Shown here piece after piece: positions 1 through 6,177 of a DNA stretch of 26,512 nt. This DNA comes from Candidatus Falkowbacteria bacterium RIFOXYC2_FULL_47_12 (lineage in GTDB: Bacteria > Patescibacteriota > Patescibacteriia > Patescibacteriales > XYC2-FULL-47-12). Position 1 is the first letter of the stretch, and each line of letters begins with the position of its first letter. Made by a program: the position numbers and the translations under genes. The notes beneath the pieces were generated by a model that was given only the letters and a program-made list of their open reading frames with translations, did no database searches and was not told where the DNA came from. Where the stretch lies: the NCBI GenBank assembly GCA_001778285.1, contig MFGL01000009.1:5726-32237 (forward strand), written 5' to 3'.

Positions 1-1
1 A

Positions 2-436
2 ATAAAAAACATATTGGCCGGCTTCGCGCTGCTTGTGTTTGCGTTTAGCCCTTTTGCTGTGTCAGCTCAGTCAAATAGCGGGAGTCAAGCGGGAGGAACT
101 GAAATACAGTCTCTGGGTGGTAATTTAGAACAGCTGGGAAAAGCCGCTCAATACGACACGAGCAAAAACAACATTACCGAGTTTCCCAAAATCGTCGGAC
201 TCATTATCAGCTACTTCGCACAACTGCTCGGTGTGATTTATTTGGGGTTGGTAGTGTATGCCGGCAGTTTGTGGATGATGGCGCACGGCAACGATGACCA
301 GGTTGTCAAAGCCAAGACCATTATACGCAACGCAACGATTGGCATGATTTTATTCGTTGGCGCCTACGCGATTGTCTACTTTGTTTTGGCCGCGCTGAGC
401 TCGGGCGGGTTTAACTCAAATTTGCAGGGCTTCTAG
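2..436 (+). CDS. T4SS_pilin-like two-helix membrane protein, 5' end cut by window edge
   Basis: This is a small exported membrane protein resembling the CPR T4SS_pilin / TrbC-VirB2-like group. The frame is open to the window edge, so the true start is probably just outside; a TTG at 14 is the first in-window alternative. The N-terminus is a hydrophobic signal peptide ending near SAQ. A Ser/Gly-rich stretch follows, then two transmembrane helices joined by the loop GNDDQVVKAKTIIRNA. The second helix has the motif AYAIVYFVL. It is clearly paralogous to the protein at 927-1403, which shares GNDxQVxKAKxxIRxAxIG and AYAIVYFVL. It ends four bases before the GxxExxY cassette. The fold class is fairly safe; a pilin or secretion role is inferred from the family. 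Confidence 0.75.
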   Translation: MKNILAGFALLVFAFSPFAVSAQSNSGSQAGGTEIQSLGGNLEQLGKAAQYDTSKNNITEFPKIVGLIISYFAQLLGVIYLGLVVYAGSLWMMAHGNDDQVVKAKTIIRNATIGMILFVGAYAIVYFVLAALSSGGFNSNLQGF

Positions 437-439
437 CAT

Positions 440-476
440 TCCTACGAATTACGAATGGGTACGAATGTTGCGAATA
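440..476 (+). repeat. Left inverted arm of cassette 1 (TACGAAT heptamers)
   Basis: Heptamers TACGAAT start at 443, 450 and 460, with a partial CGAAT at 471. The arm is the exact reverse complement of 897-924 over 440-467. It contains an ATG at 455 that is in frame with the GxxExxY ORF. Confidence 0.9.
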
Positions 477-484
477 TATCTTTT

Positions 485-883
485 ATGTATGATGAAAGTG
501 CGGTGCGCAAAAACATTCTTTTCCCTGAATTGAGTTACGAAATTATTGGCTGTTTGTTTGAAGTATATAACGAGTTAGGCGGCGGCTACCAAGAAAAAAT
601 ATACCAAAAAGCTACGGCTCGTTGTTTAGCAACGCAGGCCATACGCTACGTTGAGCAGGTGCCGTACCGCGTACGATTCCGGGGAAAAGCAATAGGTATG
701 TATTTTATGGATTTTGTTATTGAAGATAGGGTAGTGTTGGAGATAAAACGGGGCAATTACTTTGTGAAAAATAACATTAAACAGGTTGAAAATTATTTAA
801 AAGTAACAAATTTACAATTGGGTATTTTGGCAAATTTTACTAACCGCAACGTCAAGTACATCAGAATTTTAAACATTCACTAA
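485..883 (+). CDS. GxxExxY family protein (PD-(D/E)xK nuclease-like), copy 1
   Basis: This 132-residue protein has the signature GYQEKIY at residues 34-40. A PD-(D/E)xK-like core follows: D76, then E86-I-K88, then Q100 in NNIKQVENYL. The fold matches the GxxExxY / PDDEXK_3 group, whose substrate is not established. The ATG at 485 is preferred over 455. It aligns with the start of the second copy (14-15 residues before LSYxxxG), and residues from 455 would only translate the inverted-repeat arm. The gene lies wholly inside the inverted repeat at 440-924. Neither start has a convincing Shine-Dalgarno. It is more AT-rich than the flanking pilin genes, consistent with separate ancestry. Confidence 0.85.
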   Translation: MYDESAVRKNILFPELSYEIIGCLFEVYNELGGGYQEKIYQKATARCLATQAIRYVEQVPYRVRFRGKAIGMYFMDFVIEDRVVLEIKRGNYFVKNNIKQVENYLKVTNLQLGILANFTNRNVKYIRILNIH

Positions 884-888
884 CGGTT

Positions 889-925
889 TATTCGTCCATT
901 CGTACCCATTCGTAATTCGTAGGAG
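889..925 (+). repeat. Right inverted arm of cassette 1, overlapping next gene's SD
   Basis: Positions 897-924 are the exact reverse complement of 440-467. AGGAG at 921-925 is only one base before the ATG at 927, so the arm supplies or masks the ribosome-binding region. A near-copy (27 of 29 bases over 897-925) lies before ftsH at 9604-9632. Confidence 0.9.
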
Positions 926-926
926 T

Positions 927-1403
927 ATGTTGAAGATTTATAAAAAGTTACGTTGGCGCCACGTACTTGTCTTAGTGCTCTTATTAAGCATGGCGCTCGT
1001 GCCTTATCTTGTGTTTGCGGTTGGTGAACCGACAGAAAATGACGGTATGTTGCCAATTGGAGGAGGAAACGGCGGCGCTGGAGCGACCAGACAGTTATTT
1101 GATATCTTGGGTCAAAGCGCCGGCTACGAGACCGGTCCGCAAAACAGCGTGGGCAATGTGGTGGCTATTGTTATTAACGCGGTGCTGGCCTTGGTGGGTA
1201 TGATATTTTTGATTGAAGTTTTTTACGGCGGTTACCTCTGGATGACGGCGCAGGGCAATGACGAGCAAGTTACCAAAGCCAAAGAGTTAATCCGCCAGGC
1301 GGTGATTGGCGTGATTGTGATTGTGGCGGCGTACGCGATTGTGTATTTTGTGTTGAGTAATTTGTTGGAGGTTGGAGGAGCCGATGGTACCACTGCTGGA
1401 TAG
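927..1403 (+). CDS. T4SS_pilin-like two-helix membrane protein, second paralog
   Basis: This 158-residue protein begins with a basic stretch (MLKIYKKLRWRH) and a hydrophobic signal peptide ending near VFAVG. A Gly-rich linker follows, then two transmembrane helices at about residues 75-101 and 117-146. They are joined by GNDEQVTKAKELIRQAVIG. It shares this loop and the AYAIVYFVL motif with the gene at 2-436, so the pair is a tandem duplication separated only by the GxxExxY cassette. The family (T4SS_pilin / TrbC-VirB2-like) suggests a secreted or membrane pilin subunit; this is family inference. A bidirectional terminator follows. Confidence 0.8.
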   Translation: MLKIYKKLRWRHVLVLVLLLSMALVPYLVFAVGEPTENDGMLPIGGGNGGAGATRQLFDILGQSAGYETGPQNSVGNVVAIVINAVLALVGMIFLIEVFYGGYLWMTAQGNDEQVTKAKELIRQAVIGVIVIVAAYAIVYFVLSNLLEVGGADGTTAG

Positions 1404-1427
1404 ACATGATAATTTTTAAAAAAGTAA

Positions 1428-1468
1428 AAACGGTGCCTGTAAGTTCAACCAGACACCGTTTGTTTTTT
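1428..1468. terminator. Bidirectional intrinsic terminator
   Basis: AAACGGTG at 1428-1435 pairs with CACCGTTT at 1454-1461, and two more pairs follow after one mismatch. On the + strand it is followed by TGTTTTTT. On the - strand it is followed by an A/T-rich tract with U runs. It lies between the convergent pilin operon and lipoprotein gene. Confidence 0.75.
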
Positions 1469-1480
1469 GTGGGAGAAGCA

Positions 1481-2116
1481 TCACCGATTTTTAATTGTAA
1501 TCGGTTTTGTCCTCCCTTCTTGAATGAAGACAGGGATGTTGCGTTCCCTACCTCCATAAGAACTGTCTCTCCCTAACTCCGTTTCAAAATAACGGAGGGT
1601 TAGGGAGCCTTCTTGTACTGTAACGGGGAAATCACTCGTTTCCCCTGGACCTAACTCGCCGATTTTATCAAAAGGCGGTTCGGCGAACCGGACGACGTAA
1701 TTTTTTGATTCGTTTGTTACATACAAACGAACCAGACGTCGTCGTTGGCCAGTTTGGCCGTAACCTTCGTCGGGCCACCCGTCCCGCAGGTTATTTAATT
1801 TTTCCTGCAGAACATGGACATTTGTCACGTTAGTGACTTCATGTCCAGCCACGGCCGCAATGCGATTAAGGTAAGCTTGCTCCGCATTGCGTTGCCAAAT
1901 ATACGCATTGCTATCGGCAATGCGCTCCTGAGCTCGGAGGCCTTCGGCCTGATACATGCTGGTTCGCGCTGCATGCCGAGCCATTTCGGTTTGGCGTTGC
2001 CGCCCGTAGACACCTGGGTCAAATGTTGCACAGCCGATTAAAACACAACCAAGAGACAAAATAATAATACAAATAATAGTTGAAATCAAAAAAGAACCCA
2101 TGGTAGATTTATTCAT
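1481..2116 (-). CDS. Putative lipoprotein of unknown function
   Basis: This 211-residue protein has a type II signal peptide: a hydrophobic stretch with lipobox LIGC, the acylated cysteine being C29. The reading frame extends upstream to 2236, but GGAGG lies 7-8 bases before the ATG at 2116, which decides the start. The middle (about 40-95) is rich in Gln, Ala and Arg and probably helical. The last 90 residues look beta-rich (RLVRLYVTNESKNYVVRF, then GELGPGETSDFPV), resembling an immunoglobulin-like sandwich, but I do not recognise the family. It is monocistronic, with its own promoter and a leader hairpin. Surface attachment is inferred. Confidence 0.7.
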   Translation of the reverse strand: MNKSTMGSFLISTIICIIILSLGCVLIGCATFDPGVYGRQRQTEMARHAARTSMYQAEGLRAQERIADSNAYIWQRNAEQAYLNRIAAVAGHEVTNVTNVHVLQEKLNNLRDGWPDEGYGQTGQRRRLVRLYVTNESKNYVVRFAEPPFDKIGELGPGETSDFPVTVQEGSLTLRYFETELGRDSSYGGRERNIPVFIQEGRTKPITIKNR

Positions 2117-2145
2117 GATTCTATCCTCCGAAAAATATTTTTTTA

Positions 2146-2197
2146 CCTCAACATTCCCAAATAAGCCGGAAAATAGGCACATTTGGGAAGTTTGAGG
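2146..2197 (-). promoter_or_regulatory. Long interrupted hairpin in the lipoprotein leader
   Basis: CCTCAA (2146-2151) pairs with TTGAGG (2192-2197), and TCCCAAAT (2155-2162) pairs with ATTTGGGA (2181-2188). A 3/3 internal loop separates them and an 18-base loop caps them. It lies between the promoter and the SD, so it would be in the 5' UTR. No U-run follows, so it is not an ordinary terminator. Confidence 0.6.
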
Positions 2198-2226
2198 CGT
2201 ATGAAAAGAGCGATATTGTAATGAGT

Positions 2227-2255
2227 AAAATAGCACGTTACTTATGTTTTGTCAA
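2227..2255 (-). promoter_or_regulatory. Sigma70-type promoter of the lipoprotein gene
   Basis: Reading the minus strand, TTGACA (2250-2255) is followed by 17 bases and then TATTTT (2227-2232). The -35 is perfect and the spacing ideal. The predicted start near 2220 gives a leader of about 100 bases. Confidence 0.65.
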
Positions 2256-2260
2256 CTTTT

Positions 2261-3391
2261 TTACAATTTCAGATTGCAGTCAACCCGTAACTTCTGCCAA
2301 GGGGTAAATTTTTTTTCTTTAGCTAACCCGCCTTCGCTATGGCTTCGGCGGGCAAGAAAGTATCCGGCCGCGGCAATCATGGCCGCATTATCGGTGGTAT
2401 ATTTTAAATGAGGAGTGTGATAGCTCACGCGCGGCAACTCGTGCTTTATTTTTTCACCAAGCTGCCGGCGCAATTCAATATTAGCCGCTACGCCGCCGGC
2501 AAGAATAACTGATTTGACTTGGTATTTTTGTGCAGCTTTGATGGTTTTGGCAACCAAGACGTCAATGATTGCTTGCTGGAAGGCGGCGCAGTACTCGGGA
2601 ATTTTGGTGCGCCATGATTTGTCTTTTTGAATTTTATACAAAAGAGAAGTTTTTAAGCCGGAGAAACTAAAATCAAACTTATTGTCATTGAGCATCGGAC
2701 GCGGGAACTCTATGTTAAGTTGTGATTTTTTATTTTTTGTTTGAAATCGCGCCGCCATTTTGGCTACTACGGGTCCGCCCGGATATCCTAATTCCATAAT
2801 TTTAGCCGCCTTGTCAAAAGCTTCGCCGGCGGCATCATCGCGCGTTTGGCCGATTATTTTAAATTTATAGTGGTCTTTGATTAAAACCAATTCGGTGTGG
2901 CCGCCGGAAACAATGAGGGCGAGCGCGGGAAATTTGGGCACGTTCGGCGAGGCGAGCCACGCGCTATAAATATGACCGGCCAAATGGTTGACGCCGATAA
3001 TAGGTTTGCGCCAAGCGTAGGCGAGCGTTTTGGCCGTTTCAATGCCGATGAGAAGGGAGGAGATAAGACCGGGACCGGCGGTAACGGCAATGGCATTTAC
3101 CTCACCCCACTCGCTCGCCTCGCTTCGCAGGCGAAGCGGGCTTCGCTCGTCTCCCCTCTCCTTACTAAGGAGAGGGGACGGGAGTGAGGTTTTTAGGGCT
3201 TTCTCTATGACCGGAATGATTTTGAGGATGTGGTTGCGCGCGGCGACTTCGGGCACGACCCCGCCGTATTTTTTATGGATGTCAATTTGCGAAAACACAA
3301 CGCTGGACAGTACGCGGATACGGCTATTTTTTGCCTCAATGAAAGCGGCGGCTGTTTCGTCGCAGCTTGATTCAATTCCTAATATGCGCAT
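2261..3391 (-). CDS. tsaD: tRNA N6-threonylcarbamoyladenosine (t6A37) synthase subunit TsaD
   Basis: TsaD transfers the threonylcarbamoyl group to A37 of ANN-decoding tRNAs, with TsaB and TsaE, in the cytoplasm. Visible signatures are the start MRILGIESSCDETAAA, the iron-binding NHLAGH, SGGHTELV, DDAAGEAFDKAAK, LAGGVAANIELR and the C-terminal TDNAAMIAAAGY. At 376 residues it is longer than the usual 335-345. The excess is explained by two in-frame repeat insertions: one of about 30 residues before VNAIAVTAGPGL (3099-3190), and ARRSHSEGGL near the C-terminus (2327-2352). The core motifs are intact, so the enzyme is probably functional. It starts 8 bases after trmD and is probably co-transcribed with it. 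Confidence 0.97.
   Translation of the reverse strand: MRILGIESSCDETAAAFIEAKNSRIRVLSSVVFSQIDIHKKYGGVVPEVAARNHILKIIPVIEKALKTSLPSPLLSKERGDERSPLRLRSEASEWGEVNAIAVTAGPGLISSLLIGIETAKTLAYAWRKPIIGVNHLAGHIYSAWLASPNVPKFPALALIVSGGHTELVLIKDHYKFKIIGQTRDDAAGEAFDKAAKIMELGYPGGPVVAKMAARFQTKNKKSQLNIEFPRPMLNDNKFDFSFSGLKTSLLYKIQKDKSWRTKIPEYCAAFQQAIIDVLVAKTIKAAQKYQVKSVILAGGVAANIELRRQLGEKIKHELPRVSYHTPHLKYTTDNAAMIAAAGYFLARRSHSEGGLAKEKKFTPWQKLRVDCNLKL
2327..2352. repeat. Short palindrome inserted in frame in tsaD
   Basis: CCCGCC (2327-2332) and GGCGGG (2347-2352) flank a partly paired core. It is translated on the minus strand as ARRSHSEGG, between the conserved GYF and the KEKKFTPW tail. This segment is not typical of TsaD and looks like a repeat-derived insert. 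Confidence 0.6.
3099..3190. repeat. Palindromic repeat (copy A) inserted in frame in tsaD
   Basis: The outer arms ACCTCAC (3099-3105) and GTGAGGT (3184-3190) enclose two hairpins. One is an 8-bp stem, 3121-3128 with 3131-3138. The other is a perfect 11-bp stem, 3153-3163 with 3167-3177 (CCCCTCTCCTT and its complement). The three-way-junction shape and the CCCCTCTCCTT core recur at 22492-22556. It has no stop codon in the tsaD frame. Confidence 0.85.
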
Positions 3392-3399
3392 AGTTCGCG

Positions 3400-4062
3400 T
3401 TAAACTTTTTTACTCTTCAGTTTCCGCCACTTTTCAATTTTTTCATGGTTGCCCGAAAGCAATACCTTTGGCACGCGGTAATTTTTTCCCGCTATCTCCA
3501 AAACTTCCGGCCGGGTATAGTGCGGGTGCTCCAATACGCCCGGTTGAGCGTGGGATTCAAAAACAGCCGAGTCTTCATTGCCCAGGACTCCGGGCAAAAG
3601 CCGCGCAACTGAATCAACGATAGCCATGGCGCCGATTTCGCCGCCGGTGAGGACGTAGTCGCCGATGGAAATTTCCTCATCCACCACTTTTTTCACCCGC
3701 TCGTCAACGCCTTCGTAGCGGCCGCAGATAAGTATGACGTTCTCTGATTTTGCATAGCGTTTAGCCATCGTTTGCGTCCATTTTTTTCCTTTAGCTGACA
3801 AGAGTACTACTTTTAATTTTTTATCTTTAACCTTTGACCTGATGGTTTTGACGGCGCGCATGATTGGTTCAGCCATCAGGAGCATTCCCGCGCCGCCGCC
3901 GTAGGGCCGGTCGTCAACACGGTGATGTTTGTCAGCGCTCCAGTCGCGCAAATTATGCACGTTTATTTTTAAAATTTTTTTCTGTTGGGCGCGCTTTAAA
4001 ATACTCTCATTAAAATATGAGGTGAAAATGCCGGGGAAGATGGTGATGATGTGGAACGTCAT
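3400..4062 (-). CDS. trmD: tRNA (guanine-N1-)-methyltransferase TrmD
   Basis: TrmD methylates G37 (m1G) of tRNAs, using S-adenosylmethionine bound in a trefoil knot. The 220-residue protein starts MTFHIITIFPGIF. It shows the family motifs DDRPYGGGAGMLLMAEPI, LICGRYEGVDERV and ISIGDYVLTGGE, the last two forming the SAM knot. The C-terminal LEHPHYTRPE is also present, and the length is normal. It lies between khpA and tsaD on the same strand. The ancestral neighbour rimM is absent. Together with tsaD, the pair covers position-37 modification of tRNA. Confidence 0.97.
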   Translation of the reverse strand: MTFHIITIFPGIFTSYFNESILKRAQQKKILKINVHNLRDWSADKHHRVDDRPYGGGAGMLLMAEPIMRAVKTIRSKVKDKKLKVVLLSAKGKKWTQTMAKRYAKSENVILICGRYEGVDERVKKVVDEEISIGDYVLTGGEIGAMAIVDSVARLLPGVLGNEDSAVFESHAQPGVLEHPHYTRPEVLEIAGKNYRVPKVLLSGNHEKIEKWRKLKSKKV

Positions 4063-4073
4063 AACATTATACC

Positions 4074-4099
4074 AAAAAAACCACTACGTGTGGCTTTTT
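4074..4099 (-). terminator. Weak intrinsic terminator between khpA and trmD
   Basis: On the minus strand, CCAC-loop-GTGG (4090-4093 with 4081-4084), flanked by an A-tract upstream, is followed by seven U. The GC stem is only 4 bp, so partial read-through into trmD is likely. No convincing separate trmD promoter was found. Confidence 0.4.
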
Positions 4100-4126
4100 G
4101 GTTTCTTTTTTTAGAAATTTGAATAG

Positions 4127-4474
4127 TTAGATTTTGAGGTCATCAACCGCTTCAGTTGAAATGTCATCGTGAGACATTTCACGGCGCGGGTAATCGTCGC
4201 GCATCGGCCGGCGGACGTGGGTTGAACCTTCCGGTTCGTTGATTTTGAGGTTCACCCGCGCGTTGTTTTTGGCGCCGACAATTTTTAGCAAAGTGCGGAT
4301 GGACTTGGCAGTCTGACCGTGCTTGCCGATGACGTACCCCATATCCTCGGGGTGAATGTTGAGGGTCAACAGAACGCCGCGTTCGTCAACAGTTCTTTCT
4401 ACAGAGACGCTTTCCGGATGGCCAACGATAGCCTTCACGAGGTACTCCAAGAAATCTTTATCCTGTATTTCCAT
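4127..4474 (-). CDS. khpA: KhpA-like KH-domain RNA-binding protein
   Basis: This single KH-domain protein of 115 residues carries the GxxG loop in VIGKHGQTAKSIRTLL, about residues 49-64. In other bacteria KhpA pairs with KhpB and binds many RNAs, affecting division and envelope. The frame extends upstream to 4528, but the ATG at 4474 has GGGAG about 10 bases before it and gives the canonical start MEIQDKDFLEYLVKAIVGHPE. A 30-35-residue charged tail (RRPMRDDYPRREMSHDD) exceeds the usual length of about 76 residues and is probably disordered. Its position after rpsP and before trmD is the classic order. Confidence 0.9.
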   Translation of the reverse strand: MEIQDKDFLEYLVKAIVGHPESVSVERTVDERGVLLTLNIHPEDMGYVIGKHGQTAKSIRTLLKIVGAKNNARVNLKINEPEGSTHVRRPMRDDYPRREMSHDDISTEAVDDLKI

Positions 4475-4562
4475 AGCGCTTTTTCTCCCATACTCTTTTG
4501 CAGTGAAACCTCTGCAAAGGATGTGCAAAAGGGTACAGTTACAAATTAGTTAATTAAAATTT

Positions 4563-4928
4563 TTAAATTTCCGCCGGCTTTTCCGCTTCAGGCTGTGCCG
4601 GAGCGGCTGGTTTGCTTTCGGCGGATTTTTTTTCTTTTTCCGTCTGTTTAGCCTGATTTTTTTTGCTGATGTGGGTTACTGGCACTTTTTTGCCTTCGTG
4701 AATGCCTTTGCTGATAAAAAGGTTATGGAGGGTTTTGGAAGCTTTGGCGCCGCGCGCAAACCAATGGGAAATTCTATCTTTTTTTAGCTCAAGTTCTTTG
4801 GTTCGCGGGTTGTAATGACCGATAATTTCCAGCGCCCGGCCGTACATATCGCGGGTTTTTTCCGATACGACGAGGCGATACGTCGGCTGCTTTTTTTTGC
4901 CGATGCGAGCGAGTCTTATCATTAACAT
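4563..4928 (-). CDS. rpsP: Small ribosomal subunit protein bS16
   Basis: The start (M)MIRLARIGKKKQPTYRLVVSEK and the block ALEIIGHYNPRTKELELKKDRISHWFARGAKAS are diagnostic of S16. The protein has 121 residues, with a C-terminal Lys/Glu/Ala/Pro-rich tail. Two ATGs (4928 and 4922) are possible; neither has a strong SD. It is the first gene of the rpsP-khpA-trmD-tsaD operon, under the promoter at 4975-5003. A weak TTTGCAG/CTGCAAA hairpin (4497-4518) lies between it and khpA. Confidence 0.97.
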   Translation of the reverse strand: MLMIRLARIGKKKQPTYRLVVSEKTRDMYGRALEIIGHYNPRTKELELKKDRISHWFARGAKASKTLHNLFISKGIHEGKKVPVTHISKKNQAKQTEKEKKSAESKPAAPAQPEAEKPAEI

Positions 4929-4974
4929 GGCTTTGGTGGTAGGTTATTAAAATTTAGTCTGTCACAATGCTACC

Positions 4975-5003
4975 AGTGTAGCCGCCTTTTGTCAATGTGT
5001 CAA
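4975..5003 (-). promoter_or_regulatory. Promoter of the rpsP operon
   Basis: On the minus strand, TTGACA (4998-5003), a 17-base spacer and TACACT (4975-4980) form a good sigma70-type promoter about 50 bases before the rpsP start. A second TTGACA lies inside the spacer. Confidence 0.65.
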
Positions 5004-5021
5004 GATTGGTTCAAGATTGGT
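5000..5021. repeat. Tandem 11-bp direct repeat at the rpsP promoter
   Basis: TCAAGATTGGT occurs twice with no gap, overlapping the outer edge of the rpsP -35 box and lying 30 bases before the divergent methyltransferase gene. Repeats 11 bp apart sit on one DNA face, so they could be an operator; this is inference. Confidence 0.5.
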
Positions 5022-5051
5022 GTTAAATCGCCTTTCATAGATATTTAAGTA

Positions 5052-5879
5052 ATGGACAAATTGCTTAAATTAGATTATATTGAAAGCAAAATTAATACAT
5101 TAATCGCGATAATTATGAGATCAAAAATTTACCAACAAGCTGAATATTATGAACTTGCTTTTAATTTTGTTAATATAAGAAAACAAATAAATTTATTTGA
5201 AAAATTTATAAAAATACACAGTCGTATTAAAGTAATGTCAGTTTTGGATATTGCTTGCGGGCCGGCTTTGCAATTAAGGGAATTTGCGCGGCGGGGATAT
5301 AAATCATTTGGAATTGATTTGAGCAAAGAGATGTTAAAATATCTGCAAATGAAAGCGGCGAAAGAGAATATTAAAGTAGAAATCACAAAAGCCGGGATGC
5401 ATAACTTTTCTTTGCCAGAAAAAACTGATTTTGCCTACATCTTGATGGGATCAATCGCTTATATTAAAAATAATAATGAATTCATCAGCCATCTTAAATC
5501 TGTCGCCAGCTGTCTGAATTCCGGCGGTTTATATTTAATCGAAAATCTCGCTATGACTTGGGCAAGCCCAAATTTTTGGAAACAGCAAAAGTGGAGCATG
5601 ACAAAAGATAGGATAAAAATCAACGCGACTTATCAGTTGAAACCAGTTGACGAACTAAATCAAACCATTGAACAAATAATTAAATTGGAAATCAACGACT
5701 CGGGCAAAAAAATACTATTGGAAGATAAAGACGATTTGAAGTTAATATTTCCTCAAGAGTTTAAAACAGTCGTTGAATTTACGGATGATTTTGAATTTTT
5801 AGGATTTTTTGAGCGCTGGTCAGCTAAAAAATTAAAAAAAGCCAGCGCGGATAATATAATTTTGTTGAGAAAGAAATGA
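5052..5879 (+). CDS. Class I SAM-dependent methyltransferase, substrate unknown
   Basis: This 275-residue protein has motif I VLDIACGPALQLREFARRG at residues 64-82 and the acidic strand-2 end GIDLS near D89. A motif II region (FAYILMGSIAYI) and a later SGGLYLIENL are also visible, typical of class I Rossmann methyltransferases. The roughly 50 N-terminal residues are helical and the C-terminal third is beta-rich. The substrate cannot be told. It is AT-rich compared with the rpsP operon and rpsA. Its stop overlaps the ATG of the next short ORF (ATGA), so the two were probably an operon. No strong promoter was seen. Confidence 0.8.
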   Translation: MDKLLKLDYIESKINTLIAIIMRSKIYQQAEYYELAFNFVNIRKQINLFEKFIKIHSRIKVMSVLDIACGPALQLREFARRGYKSFGIDLSKEMLKYLQMKAAKENIKVEITKAGMHNFSLPEKTDFAYILMGSIAYIKNNNEFISHLKSVASCLNSGGLYLIENLAMTWASPNFWKQQKWSMTKDRIKINATYQLKPVDELNQTIEQIIKLEINDSGKKILLEDKDDLKLIFPQEFKTVVEFTDDFEFLGFFERWSAKKLKKASADNIILLRKK

Positions 5880-6112
5880 TAAGAGTTGACAGCCATCTGC
5901 ATTTGACTAAAAGTAATAGTGACAATTTTTCAGATGCAAAAAAGTTATTATTACAAAATTTAAAAAGCAATAATATCGCCGTTGCTTTTATAATAGCTAA
6001 TAATATTATAGGCTCTACTTGCGCTGGCACGAAAACTTTAATACAATTATTCAAGAAAAATAAAAGTATTTATATTATTGGCTCGCCCTCCATCCTGTCA
6101 AATATTTTTTGA
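5876..6112 (+). pseudogene. Truncated amidohydrolase-like gene (N-terminal fragment)
   Basis: The 78-residue product starts MIRVDSHLHLT, the HxH metal-binding motif (H7, H9) that opens TatD/amidohydrolase-type TIM-barrel enzymes. These normally run to about 250-300 residues. The rest of the barrel is absent in all frames downstream; the AbiE promoter begins 25 bases after the stop. The ATG overlaps the methyltransferase stop as ATGA, showing former translational coupling. The likely cause is arrival of the AbiE module. A genuine short protein is possible but less likely. Confidence 0.55.
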
Positions 6113-6136
6113 GCACATTTTTGCATTTCGTTGCTA

Positions 6137-6173
6137 TTGACAGTATATTTCACAAATGGTACACTAATGTCAA
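6137..6173 (+). promoter_or_regulatory. AbiE promoter, bracketed by TTGACA/TGTCAA inverted repeat
   Basis: TTGACA (6137-6142), 17 bases and TACACT (6160-6165) give a near-consensus promoter. TGTCAA (6168-6173) is the inverted copy of the -35 hexamer, so the core promoter is flanked by a 6-bp inverted repeat. AbiEi antitoxins autorepress by binding inverted repeats in their promoter. The predicted transcript starts only about 6 bases before the ATG at 6178. Confidence 0.6.
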
Positions 6174-6177
6174 AGAT

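Larger units (their letters stand above)
440..924 (+). mobile_element. GxxExxY cassette 1, bounded by perfect 28-bp inverted repeat
   Basis: The arms at 440-467 and 897-924 are exact reverse complements over 28 bp. After a one-base slip, CGAATA at 471-476 also pairs with 889-894. Each arm is built from the heptamer TACGAAT (443, 450 and 460 on the left). The only gene inside is a GxxExxY nuclease-like protein. The unit fits between the stop codon at 434-436 and the ATG at 927 of two paralogous pilin-like genes. The AGGAG at 921-925 before that ATG overlaps the right arm. If transcribed with the operon, the RNA would fold so that the whole ORF is the loop of a long hairpin. Calling it mobile is inference. 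Confidence 0.6.

Noticed and set aside
440..476. Heptamer arrays as a CRISPR array
   Set aside because: Units are 7 bp with 0-4 bp gaps and no spacers of CRISPR size; no cas genes are present.
455..484. ATG 455 as start of GxxExxY copy 1
   Set aside because: The ten extra residues only translate the inverted-repeat arm; copy 2 aligns with a start at 485.
1481..2236. Lipoprotein start at 2236
   Set aside because: The extra 40 residues would run through the -10 region and leader hairpin; the GGAGG-backed ATG at 2116 directly precedes a signal peptide.
3030..3623. 197-codon + strand ORF antisense to tsaD/trmD
   Set aside because: It is a mirror frame across two well-recognised genes, includes repeat-derived sequence, and has no SD or homology-like motifs.
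4066..4071. TATAAT on the - strand just before the trmD ATG
   Set aside because: It is only 3 bases from the start codon, too close for even a leaderless start at that ATG, and no -35 lies at the right distance.
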